A stretch of DNA of 64,000 nucleotides, taken from Cunninghamella blakesleeana (taxonomy: Eukaryota > Mucoromycota > Mucoromycetes > Mucorales > Cunninghamellaceae). The notes under the pieces are model-generated. The model saw nothing but the letters and a program-made list of their open reading frames with translations, made no database searches and was not told the origin of the DNA. This document shows, one piece after another, positions 42,770-55,423 of this stretch (positions are counted from its first letter, which is position 1; each line of letters opens with the position of its first letter). The position numbers and the translations under genes are program-made. The stretch spans positions 1,534,501-1,598,500 of the forward strand of contig JAFCIZ010000005.1 in assembly GCA_017871115.1 (NCBI GenBank), written 5' to 3'.

Positions 42770-43930
42770 GTAACTGTTGTTATTCAAAGTTTTACCATAT
42801 ATCACTGACCACCTAATTTTTTTGTTATCATTATCTTATAAAAAGTAAGGGTTCCTTTGGTTATTGTTAAACATAGAAGCACAAATTAAAAATAAATTTT
42901 CTTGTTTTTTAACATTGTTATATTGGAATATAGCAATATCTTCAGGATTTGATGGACGAGTGTGATTTATCTTGGATTAAAAATAATCAGGTCCATCTTT
43001 TCCCCTATTACACATTTGCCGTTGCTGAATAAAAAGGGCCATTGCTCATTACTATTGGTTTTTGTGGTTTTACTAACGATAGAATTTTTTTTTTTCGAAG
43101 AACATGTCAACTTTCCATACAACCAAAATGATAAATTGGCCGAACTACTGAATCAGTGGCACCACTTTCTATTCTGACTTGACTTCTATTGCCATTTTCA
43201 TATGCATTAAATATTTAAAAAAATATTTTTTTGTTTCTCCCAGTGTGAAATATTTAATAAGACCATCCTCTAAATCATTTACCTCAACTTCATAAGCTGA
43301 TTGGTTAAAAAACAGTTCATTGACCTTCAGTTCTAATTTTTATATTAAATGAATCAGGCCAAGATCCGTCCATTCGTTTTCTGGCTAGTTTGTTTCAAAC
43401 TTATAGTATTTGTTTTTATTTTTCAGTAATTTTAAATGCAAAAGTAAATAAAAATTTCCAAATAAAAAGTGTAAATTTAAGAATTGTAGATTTCATTTTA
43501 TTTTTTATTTATAAAGGGGTTGGTAATAGTATTAATAATAAAAAAGTGGATGGAAAAACCGAGAAAAATGGAGTTTTATATTTTTTTAGAGGAGATTCAA
43601 TCTTTCGCATAAAATTTTTTTATTTATTTTTAATGAAAGTTTTAAATAGTCAAGCCATATTATTATGATATAATATATGTTAACTTGCCCATAAGCTGTT
43701 TCTTCACCAACAAGAAGAACGGAACATCGTGCAGTTGTTGATGTTTTACGAGGTTTTACCAGTCATTACTGCATCATTTAATTCCTTTGTCATAGTTGTT
43801 TTATAAAAAGTGAGTGTTATTTTGATTGTAGTCAAACAGGGGAACAAATACAAATAAAGCATATATTTTTCTACTTGTTCCTGTCTAATATTATTATATT
43901 AGAACTTGACAATGGTTTCAAAATTATTTT
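42770..43930 (-). pseudogene. Decayed coding sequence, two diverged copies
   Basis: On the minus strand several short in-frame stretches read like real protein but are broken by stops and shifts, e.g. NPEDIAIFQYNNVKKQENLF near 42940, AYEVEVNDLEDGLIKYFTLG near 43270 and TARCSVLLVGEETAYGQVN near 43720. Blocks 42770-42900 and 43720-43850 resemble each other (ttttaccatatatcactgac against ttttaccagtcattactgc, then ttataaaaagtaagggtt against ttataaaaagtgagtgtt), so two old copies about 950 bp apart are likely. The original gene is not recognised. G+C is slightly higher than in the neighbouring spacer. Confidence 0.45.
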
Positions 43931-44622
43931 CAACGTAAGGTTCATATGAACGAATATGTAATCTATTCTCTTAAACATATTATAAACTCACCTTCCCTAA
44001 TAATACACATGTTACTTGTCACTTTTGTTAATTCACCATTTAAACTGTAATTATATTGCTTTTCATGTTCAGGTGATGTGTTGATTATCAGTATAATAAT
44101 GAGTATAAGGTAACCAACCTACCAAATCAGCAGTATTTCTCCTTACTTTATCTAAATATATTACCATAAATTAACCCATTAAACCATAAGCGGATTATTT
44201 TTATTTCATCATAGTTTTATTTTAAAAATTTCATTATAATACTTTTTCTTTTTCCAAATTACTTGCATTTCTCTTTAATAAATTCTTTTGCTAATACTTT
44301 GTTTTTCATTCTAGTATCCTATAGAACCAATCTATTTTTTTATATGTGGTCATTATGTGTATTCAAATAAACAAGGAGGATTAAGCAGAACATACGTACT
44401 TCTTAAACTAAAAGATGACTATATTCTCTATCGAATCATGCAAAAATAAATAAAAGGATCAAAGCTGACAACATGAAATATAATTTTGAAATTCCGAACT
44501 AGAAATTTTCGGCGCTCTAAGGCTTTGATTCTTTATAAAAAAAAATTAATTACCCTTTTTTTTGTTCTTTTTTTCTTTTTCTCATTCTTTTTTTTTTTAA
44601 AATAAAATTATTATATTACTAA
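43931..44622. other. Intergenic region upstream of the NT-C2 gene
   Basis: About 690 bp. The first half may still belong to the decayed sequence. A pyrimidine-rich tract (about 44558-44598) precedes the ATG at 44623. Confidence 0.4.
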
Positions 44623-46121
44623 ATGATGTCTTTCTCTCATTTTTTTATTTCAAAAAATCGTAAAGTAGACTTTGAACTAGATTTAGATATTCATGATATT
44701 ACCAATGTACCACTCGTTAGTGGATCTTATTTTGTTAAATGGAAATTAAAGAATGCCACACAATCTAGCGGTATTACAACAAAGTAAGTAGAAAAGCTGA
44801 GTAATATCAATAAAAACTATAAATAATAAATAATAATAATAACAATAATAGTAATATTAAGAATAAGAATAAGAATACTAAGCCATACTAATAATAATAT
44901 AATAATTATATGCATATCTTATTAACTTTCTATATTTATATATATTTATACATACCTTCTCTTTTATTATAATTATTTAAAAAAACTCTATTTGCTATAA
45001 AATAGTATACCTATTAATGATCATACAGTTATATGGAGACACTCAGTTAAAACTCAATGCGAACTTGTTATCAGTAAACAACATTTATTAATGCCTTGTG
45101 AGTTGAAACTGGAAATATATCAAGAAATTGGTGGTAGTAATTTGAAACAAATTGGAGCATTATCTCTGAATATATCAGAATATGCTACACTTGGACATAT
45201 AACAAAGCGATACCTACTGGAAGAATGTAAATTTAACTCTTTAATAAAGGTAAGGAATATATAAATAAATATATACAGATATTAATGAACAAGGGATTTG
45301 GTAGTTAGTTATATTTATGATAATGATGATGTTTGTCGTCAATAAACATAAAAAGGAGATAAAACGGGGTTTAAACATGCTAAAATATTTATTCATTTTT
45401 TATTTATAATTTTAACTTAATATATACATAGTTGTCAATACAAATGAAACAATTATCCAAAACTGATGAGTTATTTACTGCGTAAGTGATATGTTTATTA
45501 TGTATTTTTATTTAAATTTATAATAATAATAATAAATATATAAAGTGATTATAATAACTAAAAATGATATTCATTATCCTATTTATTATTATCATTTTTA
45601 GACCCCCCTTAACAAAATCAATTAGACAATCGGATATTTCAACAATGATCTCAAACACAGTACCCGAAAAAAAGAAAAATGATGGGGCTAATGGTAAAAT
45701 TCTTGTGAAATAATTAAATAGTGTATATGTATATATAACTAAAAAATAAAAAAGGAAGAAAAAATAATGACTAAATAAATAAAAACCTTTCTATTTTTTA
45801 ATCCAGGGAGTCTATCCGAAGGCGCTATAAAAAATTCAAATGGCATTTTCAAATCCCAGTCCGCGTTATCTCTCGTATGTGAAAAAATAAAATAAAATAA
45901 AATATAATATACATATACGTAAAAAATTACACAAAAGGGTTATTTGTGATACAAATAAAATAAGCATAAACCAAACTAAGCTAAATTGGTTTTATTATTT
46001 TTTCAACTAGACGCAATATTGTAGAAATAATCAACCATTCATGGATAATGAGGATCCATCACCTTCTGCTCTTGTAGAGCAATTATTCACCGCTCAAGCC
46101 GATGTAAAGATGACATCCTGA
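44623..46121 (+). CDS. NT-C2 (EEIG1/EHBP1 N-terminal-type) domain protein
   Basis: Six exons: 44623-44783, 45006-45249, 45432-45481, 45602-45693, 45807-45874 and 46011-46121, giving 241 residues. Exons 1-2 contain the N-terminal C2 (NT-C2) pattern: VDFELDLDIHDITNVPLVSG, SYFVKWKLKN, then IPINDHTVIWRHSV, CELKLEIYQEIGG and LGHITKRYLLEECKFNSL. These domains bind membranes or act as adaptors. The last ~90 residues are Ser/Asn-rich and end SALVEQLFTAQADVKMTS. A second ATG follows the first directly. The small exons 3-5 were placed by splice sites and phase. Confidence 0.85.
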
Positions 46122-46302
46122 TAGATTGTAAATGCTTATCTTTTTGTTTTTTGTATTTGTTAATTTTTTTTTCTTATCTATGTGTATATTATTGTTATTT
46201 TAAATAAACTTATTATTATTGTGTTTATTTAAATAAAAGAAAATTTCAAACGGCATATATATATAAAGAAGGTATCAAAACTAGAAGCAAAGTCGTTTTT
46301 TT

Positions 46303-47348
46303 TTATCGATGCATACTATGAGATATACTAGCCAAAAGGCGTTCACGTTCATTCTCTAATTCATTATACAAATCTATTTTTTCTTGAGCTTTCTTGGTAG
46401 CTTGGTCCATATCACAAGGTAAATCATTATATTGATTCAACTGTCGTTTTGTTTCATCCAATCGTTTTTCCGTTATATGAACTTGATTTTCTAATTGAAC
46501 TGTATCTGTAATAGTAATATTCATTTTATTTGATGTTTCTTTTGTCAACTATAAAATATATAACGATGTACAATAATATATATATTACCTCTTAGAGTGA
46601 GTTAAAACAAATAATAACCTTTATATATATATATTTATAATAATAATACCTTTTCTAATCGTAAAGTATCCTCTTCTATTTTCTGTTTAAGAATAGATGT
46701 CTGTTCTTGCCAATATTCTACTTTCGGTAATTCTTTTTCATCTCTATGTGATCGCATGTTTCCTAATAAACTAAAATAAAGCAAATATTAATATTTTTAT
46801 TGCTAAACTAGTGTGATATTCTTTATTTTTTCTTATTGATTTTTATTTTTTTGTTTTTAACCCCAATGCACTTACGCTCTCATATTTTTTAATTCATTTT
46901 CAGCAGCTATTTTACGTTGTTCAATAGTGTATGATAGTTCTTCTAAATCTCGTCTTTCTAAATCCAAATCCATCATGGTCATGATATTTTGTGTAAGAGC
47001 TAATTGGTAACTATAGAGTATAATAGATAATAATAATAAAAGTTAGTTAGTGTAAGAAAATAGGTATCAATAATGAAAAAAAAAATAATTCTCTTCACCA
47101 TGTATATGTTTATTACCTACTCCATTTCCCGTCCTTGATACCAGTTTCTTTTGCAACTCCATATAAAGCTTCAATAGCTATTTGTGTTGGTGTATCTAAT
47201 TCTGTATAGTTGATCGATGGATCTAAAAATAATAATAATGACAATAATATATATATTCATGTACCCATTAATAATTTGTATGATAATAGTATAATGATAG
47301 TAGTTGTTGTTTTGTACCTTGATTAATATCGTGTTTGGATGTATTCAT
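46303..47348 (-). CDS. Coiled-coil protein, possibly augmin subunit HAUS1
   Basis: Five exons on the minus strand: 47348-47318, 47222-47117, 47010-46876, 46770-46650 and 46548-46303, giving 212 residues. A short N-terminal helical part (TPTQIAIEALYGVAKETGIK, SSYQLALTQN) is followed by near-continuous coiled coil (LERRDLEELSYTIEQRKIAA, SILKQKIEEDTLRLEK). The C-terminus YNDLPCDMDQATKKAQEKID resembles the LP..D...A end of HAUS1 proteins, which are subunits of the microtubule-branching augmin complex. That assignment rests on layout and short matches and is tentative; other coiled-coil families are possible. It is divergent from the JmjC gene, with starts 165 bp apart. Confidence 0.75.
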
Positions 47349-47512
47349 TGTTATTATTAGTGCTGTTATTATATAGGTATGTTGTGTATATTTTTTTAAA
47401 GCTTGAATAAAAAATCGTCCAAAAAAAAAATATGAATTTGAATTTAAAATATTTTTTTTAGCTTTTATTTTTTTTTTTTTTTTTTTTTTCACTCAAAAAA
47501 TAATAAAATATA
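47349..47512. promoter_or_regulatory. Shared divergent promoter: HAUS1-like / JmjC gene
   Basis: Only 164 bp separate the two ATGs. The region is A/T homopolymer-rich with a 22-base T run (about 47468-47489). No specific factor site is recognised. Confidence 0.45.
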
Positions 47513-49044
47513 ATGATAGATGATATTCCATATTATGTAGATCCACCTAGTTATGAATATTTTTTACAACATCATCTTATTCCTAATACACCTTGTATTA
47601 TTGGACCTAAATTAATAAATCATTGGAAAGCAAGACAAAAGTGGATTCAGCCATTAAAAATAAAAACAAAGATAGATAGGAGCGACGACGATGAGGCAAA
47701 AGATTCCATTGCAACTACAACAGCAGATTCAGCCCAAGATCCAATACCACAAATGCAGCCTAATTATGATTATTTAAAACATTTTTTTGGTAAAGTGGAA
47801 GTTCAGGTAGCTGTTTGTGATCAACGTGATTTTTCAGATCAAAAACGTATTTTTATGCCCTTTGATAAGTTTATAGATTTATGGCAAACGGAACCTCAGC
47901 GTTATTATTTAAAAGACTGGCATTTTGTAAAATCATTTCCTAATCAGGATATGTATCAAATCCCTGACATCTTTTCTGGTATATATATATATATATATAT
48001 ATAATAAACATAAAACTAATAAAAAAAATATACATAAATGAATAGGTTGCATTCTTATTTTCTATTTTTCCTTTGTTTTTTCTTTTTCTTTTGAATATAG
48101 ATGATTGGATGAATGAATATTGGCAAAAAGAAACCGAGGATGATTATCGATTTTCATATATGGGTGGTCATGGCACTTTTACACCATTTCATGCAGATGT
48201 ATTTAGGTATATTATTATTGTTATTATTATTATTATAATTATACATTTATCCATTTTAAACCCCACCCCCTTACATCTTTGTTTGTTTAATATTCTTTCA
48301 CTCTCTTACCAATCAATTATTCATATTTCTATTTCTATTCCCTTTTTTTTTATTTTAATTTTTAAAGATCCTATTCATGGTCAAGTAATATATGCGGCAT
48401 TAAGAAATGGACACTTTTTCCGCCTCATCAAGAACACCTATATAAAGACAAATTAGGAAATATGGTATATGATATTCGAAATATAGATTCAAATCAATTC
48501 CCACATTTTTCTAAAGCAAAAAGAATGATTATTTACCAAAAAGACGGTGAAACGGTATTTGTTCCAAGTGGTTGGTTTCATCAAGTAAGTGTAGATAATA
48601 AAAAGCTATTTAGGTATATATATAAATAATAATAATACTGTTTTTTTTAAATAAAATCAGGTTGAAAATATTGGTGCAACCATCTCGATCAATCATAATT
48701 GGTTTAATGCCTGTAATATAGAACAATGTTATCAGTCGTTATCAAATGACTTGAAAGATGTGGAACAATCAATAGATGATCTTAAGAAAGAAATGGATAG
48801 AAAGGATTTTATGGATACATGTCAACAACTTTTATTAGCACACAGTGGTTGGAATTGGATGATATTAAATAAATTGCTTGATTGTATATCAACTCGGTTA
48901 AAAAAAGAACAAGAAGAAAGGAATAAGGTTCATTATCATCATCCTTCTCCAGTTTTCACTTTACAGCCTTCCTACCAATGGCAAATGGATAAAATAGAAG
49001 ATATTAGAAATAGACTTAAATCATCATCATCAACTTTATCATAA
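47513..49044 (+). CDS. JmjC-domain 2-oxoglutarate oxygenase (JMJD4-like)
   Basis: Four exons: 47513-47978, 48101-48206, 48368-48584 and 48661-49044, giving 390 residues. The N-terminus (YYVDPPSYEYFLQHHLIPNT, PCIIGPKLINHWKARQKW) is the lead-in of small JmjC hydroxylases. Exon 2 has GGHGTFTPFHADVF with the Fe(II)-binding HxD. Exon 3 has SSNICGIKKWTLFPPHQEHL and VFVPSGWFHQ with the distal His; exon 4 has VENIGATISINHNWFNACNI. This pattern matches JMJD4, known in animals to hydroxylate a lysine of release factor eRF1, so a translation-termination role is possible. The C-terminal ~110 residues are charged helical sequence. Confidence 0.88.
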
Positions 49045-49553
49045 AAGTTCTTGTATTAAAATATATATTTCCCTTAAATCATGAAAATGAATTTATATAC
49101 CCCGTTTTATCATTACTCCTCTCATATTATATAAAATTATTATCTAATTATAATAAATATATTTATATTAACTATAATACATTTAATAATGAAAATGATT
49201 GAAAAAGCTCAAATACTTTGTGTTGTTGTTTTTTAGACTATTTGTTTCCTTTTATGAACATTATAAATAAATGACACACTTTCTAAACTTTTTTTTTAAA
49301 AAAAAAACTTTTTCCAATTTTTGAACAAACCAATTGTGAAAAGAAATTTAGAATTCCGCCTTTTTTTAATCATAATTGCCCCCTTCTTTTTTTTTTTCCC
49401 TTTCTCTCTTTTTCCTTTGTACTTTTTTTTTTTTCATATATTTTTTTTTTTTTTCACTTACCCTTAAATTGTTTAATATATATATATAATAGCCATTACC
49501 ATATTATTATTATTATTATTTTTCACACAGCAGGTATTTTGTTATTTTGAATA
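49045..49553. other. Intergenic region
   Basis: 509 bp of AT-rich spacer with two pyrimidine tracts (about 49380-49455) and an (ATT)n run just before the next ATG. No other feature. Confidence 0.4.
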
Positions 49554-50782
49554 ATGGCAAACACACCTGTTATCATGTTACCACCTCGTACAACCACCAC
49601 TATTAATCGTACGGCCTCTACTACATTGTTTGATTCATTCCATACTCTTATCGATAATCATACCACTTCTACCACTACTTCAACTTCTCAACCTCGTACA
49701 AATCCATCTCCTAATTTAATATTAAATTCTTCTGAATCAAACTCTAATATCCGTGATCTCTCTATTGCTGAATGGGCTAACGGTGTACCAAAAAGTAAAA
49801 GGAAATTTTTTTATTATTTATTATTTAAAAATATATATATATATTTATAAATATATATCATGTTTCATTTTTTTAGAGAGCTTTTTTTGGGAACTAATTT
49901 TTTCTTTCTTTCTTCTTCTCACTTTATTTTTATATAAATAGAAAAGGTACCGATAGTAGCACCAAGTGATGATTGGAAAGACGTACATAAAAATATTAAA
50001 CAAATGGATCAACTTTATGATGCTACATTTTATTCTTGGTTAAAGTCAGAAGATAATGTTCTCGTTACAGCAATGTATTTACATCGTATAGCCAATGAAT
50101 ATTCTTTAGATCGTATTATTAACGCTGTAAAATGGCTAGTAGCTGATTGGAGATGGGAAAGCACAAGTATATTAGTTCGACATATTACTGTTGGTTGGTG
50201 TGATGAAGAAGGTATAATAATAACAATAAAAAACTATTCAACAGTATATAGAAATATATATATAAATACTAATATTATTATTACAAACTGGATATAAAAA
50301 AATCATAATAAATTAATTTTTAATTACTATTTTTATTATCTGAAATAATAATAATATTAATTTATATGACGATGTTCTAATATAATCCTTTATCTATTTC
50401 TATGCATATCTGTTTATATTATTATTTTAGGCGATATACGACGAGCCCAATTATTACAACAAATCACTCAAACATGGGCAACTCAATATACAGCTACACT
50501 TATAACAACAATTCTTGCTACACCTCCTTATGTAAATGCCCCTAGTATACAACGAGAACGTTTTTTAAAAGCATTTACAAAATCATGGGATTTTTCAAAA
50601 TTATCAGAATTTTTTATGTATCTTCAAAGCCAAGCTAATATTGATTATAAAGTAAAATGTGTCATGTTACAGGAAGCAGCTCAAAGAGAAGGGGAAACAT
50701 TAAATGCTAAATTAAATCGAAGACGAAGAAGACGATGTCAACAAGACGATCATACTAATACTATCACTGCCATCACCGCCAC

Positions 50783-50817
<35 letters not shown>

Positions 50818-52049
50818 TTAACAATAATAATAATAACAATAACAATAACAATAATAATAATAATAATACCAACATCAATATCAATACCAATAATACAACT
50901 TTACAAAATTCATCATCGTCAATAATTAACTCTGCTACCACAACCAATATCACAGCAACAACATCTTCATCATCATCGTCATCTTCTTGTTTGTCATCAT
51001 CACAAATAGCAACATCAACAGCTCCAACAACACCAATCATTTCACAACGTCATCACAGTTATAATACAACTATGAATACAGATAATAGCAATAATAATTT
51101 AAATAATATGAACGATAGCTATAATAATAATATCAATAGCAGCGATAACTATCATGATAATATCAATATAAATAATGACTTTATGTCTAATGACTCATCA
51201 AATAATATATGTTCATCTATAAGTGATCATTCTGCTGAAGCTATTTCTTCTGCTCATACTACCTCTCCTAAATCACATTATGATGGTTATTCATTTGAAA
51301 TAAATGCTCCTTCAACAAATAATACTGCCACCACCACATCTACTTCTTCCTCTTCAATATCATTATCCCCGTCCCCATCACCACAACCATCTTTACAGCA
51401 ACCATCACAACAACAAATAGTACACCACCCTCATCATAGATACCACCACCAACACCATCGACGTATTTCAAGTAATGATATGATGGATGTCAAAAGACAA
51501 CGTTATTCTACAGCATTTGAAGATGAAGTAAATAATTCTGACTTTGCTGCAGAGGAGCATGAACAACAAGCTTGTTCTAATAGTGTCAGTTGTATTTTAA
51601 CCTCCCCACCTGGATCCTCTTCTTCTCGAGCCATCAATTCAACTACAGCAACAGCCGCATCCAATTCTACATCCTCCACAACTTCCACCATCTCATCTAA
51701 TTCTTCGACACATTCGCTTTTATTATATAATGATCACCACCACCACCACCATCATCATCACCAAGTCAATAATGAAAATAGTATAAATATAAATAATAAT
51801 AATAATAGTTATCATGGCAATAGTAATAGTAATGGCAATAATAATAATCTAAGTAGTGATTTATCTCGTCTTGATTTAGGCTCCGCTATCCGCGGGAATG
51901 GATCGGCTAACACCGGAAGCCTTTCATCCTCTTCATCTTCTAGCATTTGGGTAAGCCATCATCAACGCAGAAGGTCAAGTTCTTCGAATACCTCTATCAT
52001 GATCAATAATGGGAATAATGAAAACGGTAGTAATACTAGATATAAATAA
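49554..52049 (+). CDS. Large Asn/Ser-rich protein with a conserved-looking helical region
   Basis: Three exons: 49554-49794, 49942-50211 and 50431-52049, giving 709 residues. Residues ~65-240 look folded and non-repetitive (MDQLYDATFYSWLKSEDNVL, AMYLHRIANEYSLDRIINAV, KWLVADWRWESTSILVRHIT, then LQQITQTWATQYTATLITTI and FLKAFTKSWDFSKLSEFFMY), followed by a basic patch of five Arg. The C-terminal ~430 residues are Asn, Ser, Thr and His runs, including a 9-His run. Poly-Asn regions and the basic patch suggest a nuclear regulatory protein, but no DNA-binding domain is recognised. Unknown function. Confidence 0.78.
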
Positions 52050-52869
52050 CCTATATTTTTTTTTAATTTTTTATTTTTGAAATAAATAAAGAGAAAAAAA
52101 AAGAATACCAACAAAAAATAAAGTCAAGATAGTTTTTTTTCTTAATTGATGATTTGCGAATATATATATATATAAAGTGAAAAAGTAGAGAAAGAGAGAT
52201 AAATATATTTAACACTATCATAAATAATATTAAATAAAAACTAATTTATCAATAAATCATAATTATTATTGAGATCATTAAGAAAAATATGGCTTAATTT
52301 TCTTTTTTTTTGTATAAATGAGTATATTCAACAATATTGACCATTAGTTAATGGGGTTTTAATGACATTTTGGATTAAACAAAAATTTGTAATAACAGTA
52401 ATAATAATGATGATGAAATGTATGTATATTCGCTTTATTTTCGATATCAATATTTTTATTATTATTATTATTATACTATTATTATTATTTTGATAATTTT
52501 TTAAGAATGAGGTATATTTATTTATATAATTAAATTAAAATTAAAATAAATACCCAACTTTTTTCTATAAAACTGGTTCCACCCAAAGTCAAAAAGAATA
52601 CCAAAATGATCTTCGTCCGAACATTAAAAAATATGAAATTTACATAAAAAAAAATTATTTTTTATTTAAATCCCGATGGTAAAATAATTTTTTTTTCCGC
52701 TCTTTTCCTTATTTTATTTATTATTATTTTTTTTTTCAACCCTCTTTTTTTCTCTTTTTCTTTTTATTTCAACCTTTTTCAGTTCAAAACTCAATATATA
52801 CATATATACATATATATATATTTATTTATTTTTATTTTATTTTTGAGTTAAAACTAAATTATATTAACC
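52050..52869. other. Intergenic region upstream of succinyl-CoA ligase
   Basis: 820 bp of AT-rich spacer. It contains poly(A) signals after the preceding gene, an (ATT)n patch (about 52455-52490) and a long pyrimidine tract (about 52725-52780) before the next start. Confidence 0.45.
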
Positions 52870-52924
52870 ATGCTTCGTTCTGCTACTACTTTATTAAGAT
52901 CTACATCTGCTGGTAAGAAGTGAA

Positions 52925-52956
<32 letters not shown>

Positions 52957-54703
52957 TTATATATATTTAAAAAATAAAAATAAAGGATAAACTACATTAT
53001 GTTGGATAAAATATATATACAAATATATACATAAAAAGAGCGTGTTTATATATATTTATCTATCTAAAAAAAATATTATTTTTATATAAAAAAAAAATGA
53101 AGGAAAACACGAAAAATTAATAAAGATGAACTTCGAGAATCAGTAACTAATAAATTTTTTATTTATTTATATATAGTATCCCGTCGTACTATTGCTACTA
53201 CTGGTTATGAATCTACTGCTAAGAATTTATTAATTGGTAAGAATACCAAAGTTATCTGTCAAGGTTTTACTGGTAAACAAGTAAGTTTTATAACTATATA
53301 TATTAAAGAATAAAGGGCGTGTGTATAAAGTGACAAAAAAAATAAATAAAAAAAAATTCATGATAAGTATATTAAGTCAGAGATAATTATAATAAACTTT
53401 TTTTAATTTTTATTTTAAGGGTACTTTCCATTCTCAACAAGCTATTGAATATGGTACCAAGATGGTAGGTGGTGTTTCTCCTAAAAAAGCTGGTCAAACT
53501 CACTTAGGGTTACCTGTATTCGCTAACGTTCGCGAAGTAAGTTCAGATTAAATATATATATAATATTAATAATACAATATATATAAAAATATATAAAAGC
53601 GAAAAAACAATTTTTCCATTTATTTTTTAATTTTTAATTTTACTTTTTTCTATTTTGCTTTATTTTTTTATAAAGGCTGTTCAAGAAACCAAAGCTGATG
53701 CTAGTGTAATCTACGTTCCTCCTCCTGGGGCTGCTGCTGCCATCTTAGAAGCTATTGAAGCCGAAGTTCCTTTAATTGTTGCTATTACTGAAGGTATTCC
53801 TCAACATGATATGGTCCGTGTTAAACAAGCTTTATTATCACAATCCAAATCTCGTTTAGTAGGTCCTAATTGCCCTGGTATGATTTATGCTGAAGAATGT
53901 AAGATTGGTATCATGCCTGGTAGTATTTTAAAGAAAGGTAAAGTAGGTATTGTTTCTCGTTCTGGTACTTTAACTTATGAAGCCGTACAACAAACTACTG
54001 ATGTTGGCCTTGGTCAAACCCTTTGTGTTGGTATTGGTGGTGATCCTTTGAATGGTACTAATTTCATTGATTGTCTTAGCGTTTTCTTGGAAGATGATAA
54101 AACTGAAGGTAAAAATAAAACAAAATAACGTAAAAAGTCATAGTAATAATAATAATAATAAAAGTATAATATATATATATATATTCACCGCCTTTTTCTT
54201 GTTTTTTTTTATTTATTTATTTAAATAGGTATCATCATGATTGGTGAAATTGGTGGTGAAGCCGAAGAAGCTGCTGCTGATTTCCTTAAGCAATACAATC
54301 AAACTCGTGCTAATCCTAAACCTGTTGTTTCCTTCATTGCTGGTGTTACTGCTCCTCCTGGTCGTCGTATGGGTAAGTTATATTAAATTTATCTCTCTAT
54401 TGTTATTATTTATTTCTTTATTATTTAATTAACTTCTTTTATTTTTCTTTTTATGATAATAGGTCACGCTGGTGCCATTATTTCCGGTGGTAAAGGTGGT
54501 GCTCAAGATAAGATTAAGGCTTTAGAAGCTGCTGGTGTTAGAGTTACTCCTTCTCCTGCCAAACTTGGTGTTACTCTTCATGAAGTAAGTTGAATGAAAT
54601 AAATTAATAAATGTGAAAATAAAATAAAGAGAGAAATAGATGTTTTAATACCTTTTTTCTTTCTTTTTTTAAACAGGCCATGGTTGAAGCTGGTTTAGCT
54701 TAA
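52870..54703 (+). CDS. LSC1: Succinyl-CoA ligase alpha subunit, mitochondrial
   Basis: TCA-cycle enzyme that makes ATP or GTP from succinyl-CoA; the alpha subunit carries the phospho-histidine and CoA site. Seven exons: 52870-52912, 53177-53280, 53420-53536, 53676-54108, 54229-54372, 54463-54584 and 54677-54703, giving 329 residues. [15 protein letters not shown] plus SRRTIA is the presequence. Motifs: [20 protein letters not shown] for CoA binding, [32 protein letters not shown] and [15 protein letters not shown]. The active His lies in [17 protein letters not shown], at the start of exon 6. The last exon is nine codons including the stop. Confidence 0.97.
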
Positions 54704-55423
54704 AATGTACTTGAATTTTAAAGAAATAAAAAACTAGACAAAATCTTTTTTAATTATTTATTATGCAAAACTCAATGATAGTATACATCATCCATCTTGT
54801 ATTAAAGAAAAATAAAGTTTTTCATTTTCATTATTAGTTAATTTGAAAACAAACAAAAGAAAAAAAAAATGTTACTAATTTGGTATAATAAATAACAAAT
54901 AATGTAAATCTTTTTCCTTTTTTTTTTTTTATTTATTTATTATATATATATACATACACACACACATATGTATATATATAGTTGCAGTTATCATAGTAAC
55001 AAACAAAGTTTCGTATGCTTAATTATCCAGAAGATAAATAGTTGATAATAATAATTATAATAGCAATAAAAATAGGTGATATATAATGTAAGTTTTTCTT
55101 TTAATTTCGGAATGTTTCTAATTTTTTTTTTTTTCTGTTAAACAGAAATTTATATGAATATATTATATTTAGATAAGCATATCAAGTTTCACCGATGCTC
55201 AAAATACGTACAGAAAAATGACGATATAGTTGAATATTTATAAAGCGAGGTGAAAGTCCTAGTATGAAAAGTAAAGGGGTTCATTTTTTTAATAATTTAA
55301 TTATAACGATTGTTTTTGATATTTGTTAAATTTAACTTTTTTTTTCTTTTTCTTATTTTTCTTCTTTTTTCTTTTTTTAGATTTTTGAATGGATAGAGTT
55401 ATCAAGTGAAAAAAAAAAAAAGA
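54704..55423. other. Intergenic region
   Basis: 720 bp of AT-rich spacer with AATAAA signals after LSC1 (about 54810), short (ac)n/(at)n runs near 54940-54980 and a T-rich tract before the GT2 start. No gene is seen. Confidence 0.45.

Noticed and set aside
43390..43668. 92-residue plus-strand frame in the gap
   Set aside because: Mainly Phe/Ile/Lys from A/T runs, and it runs opposite to the decayed coding sequence. No support as a gene.
50750..51040. Minus-strand frame rich in Leu/Val/Asp opposite the poly-Asn tract
   Set aside because: Antisense of AAT/AAC and TCA repeats of the real gene.
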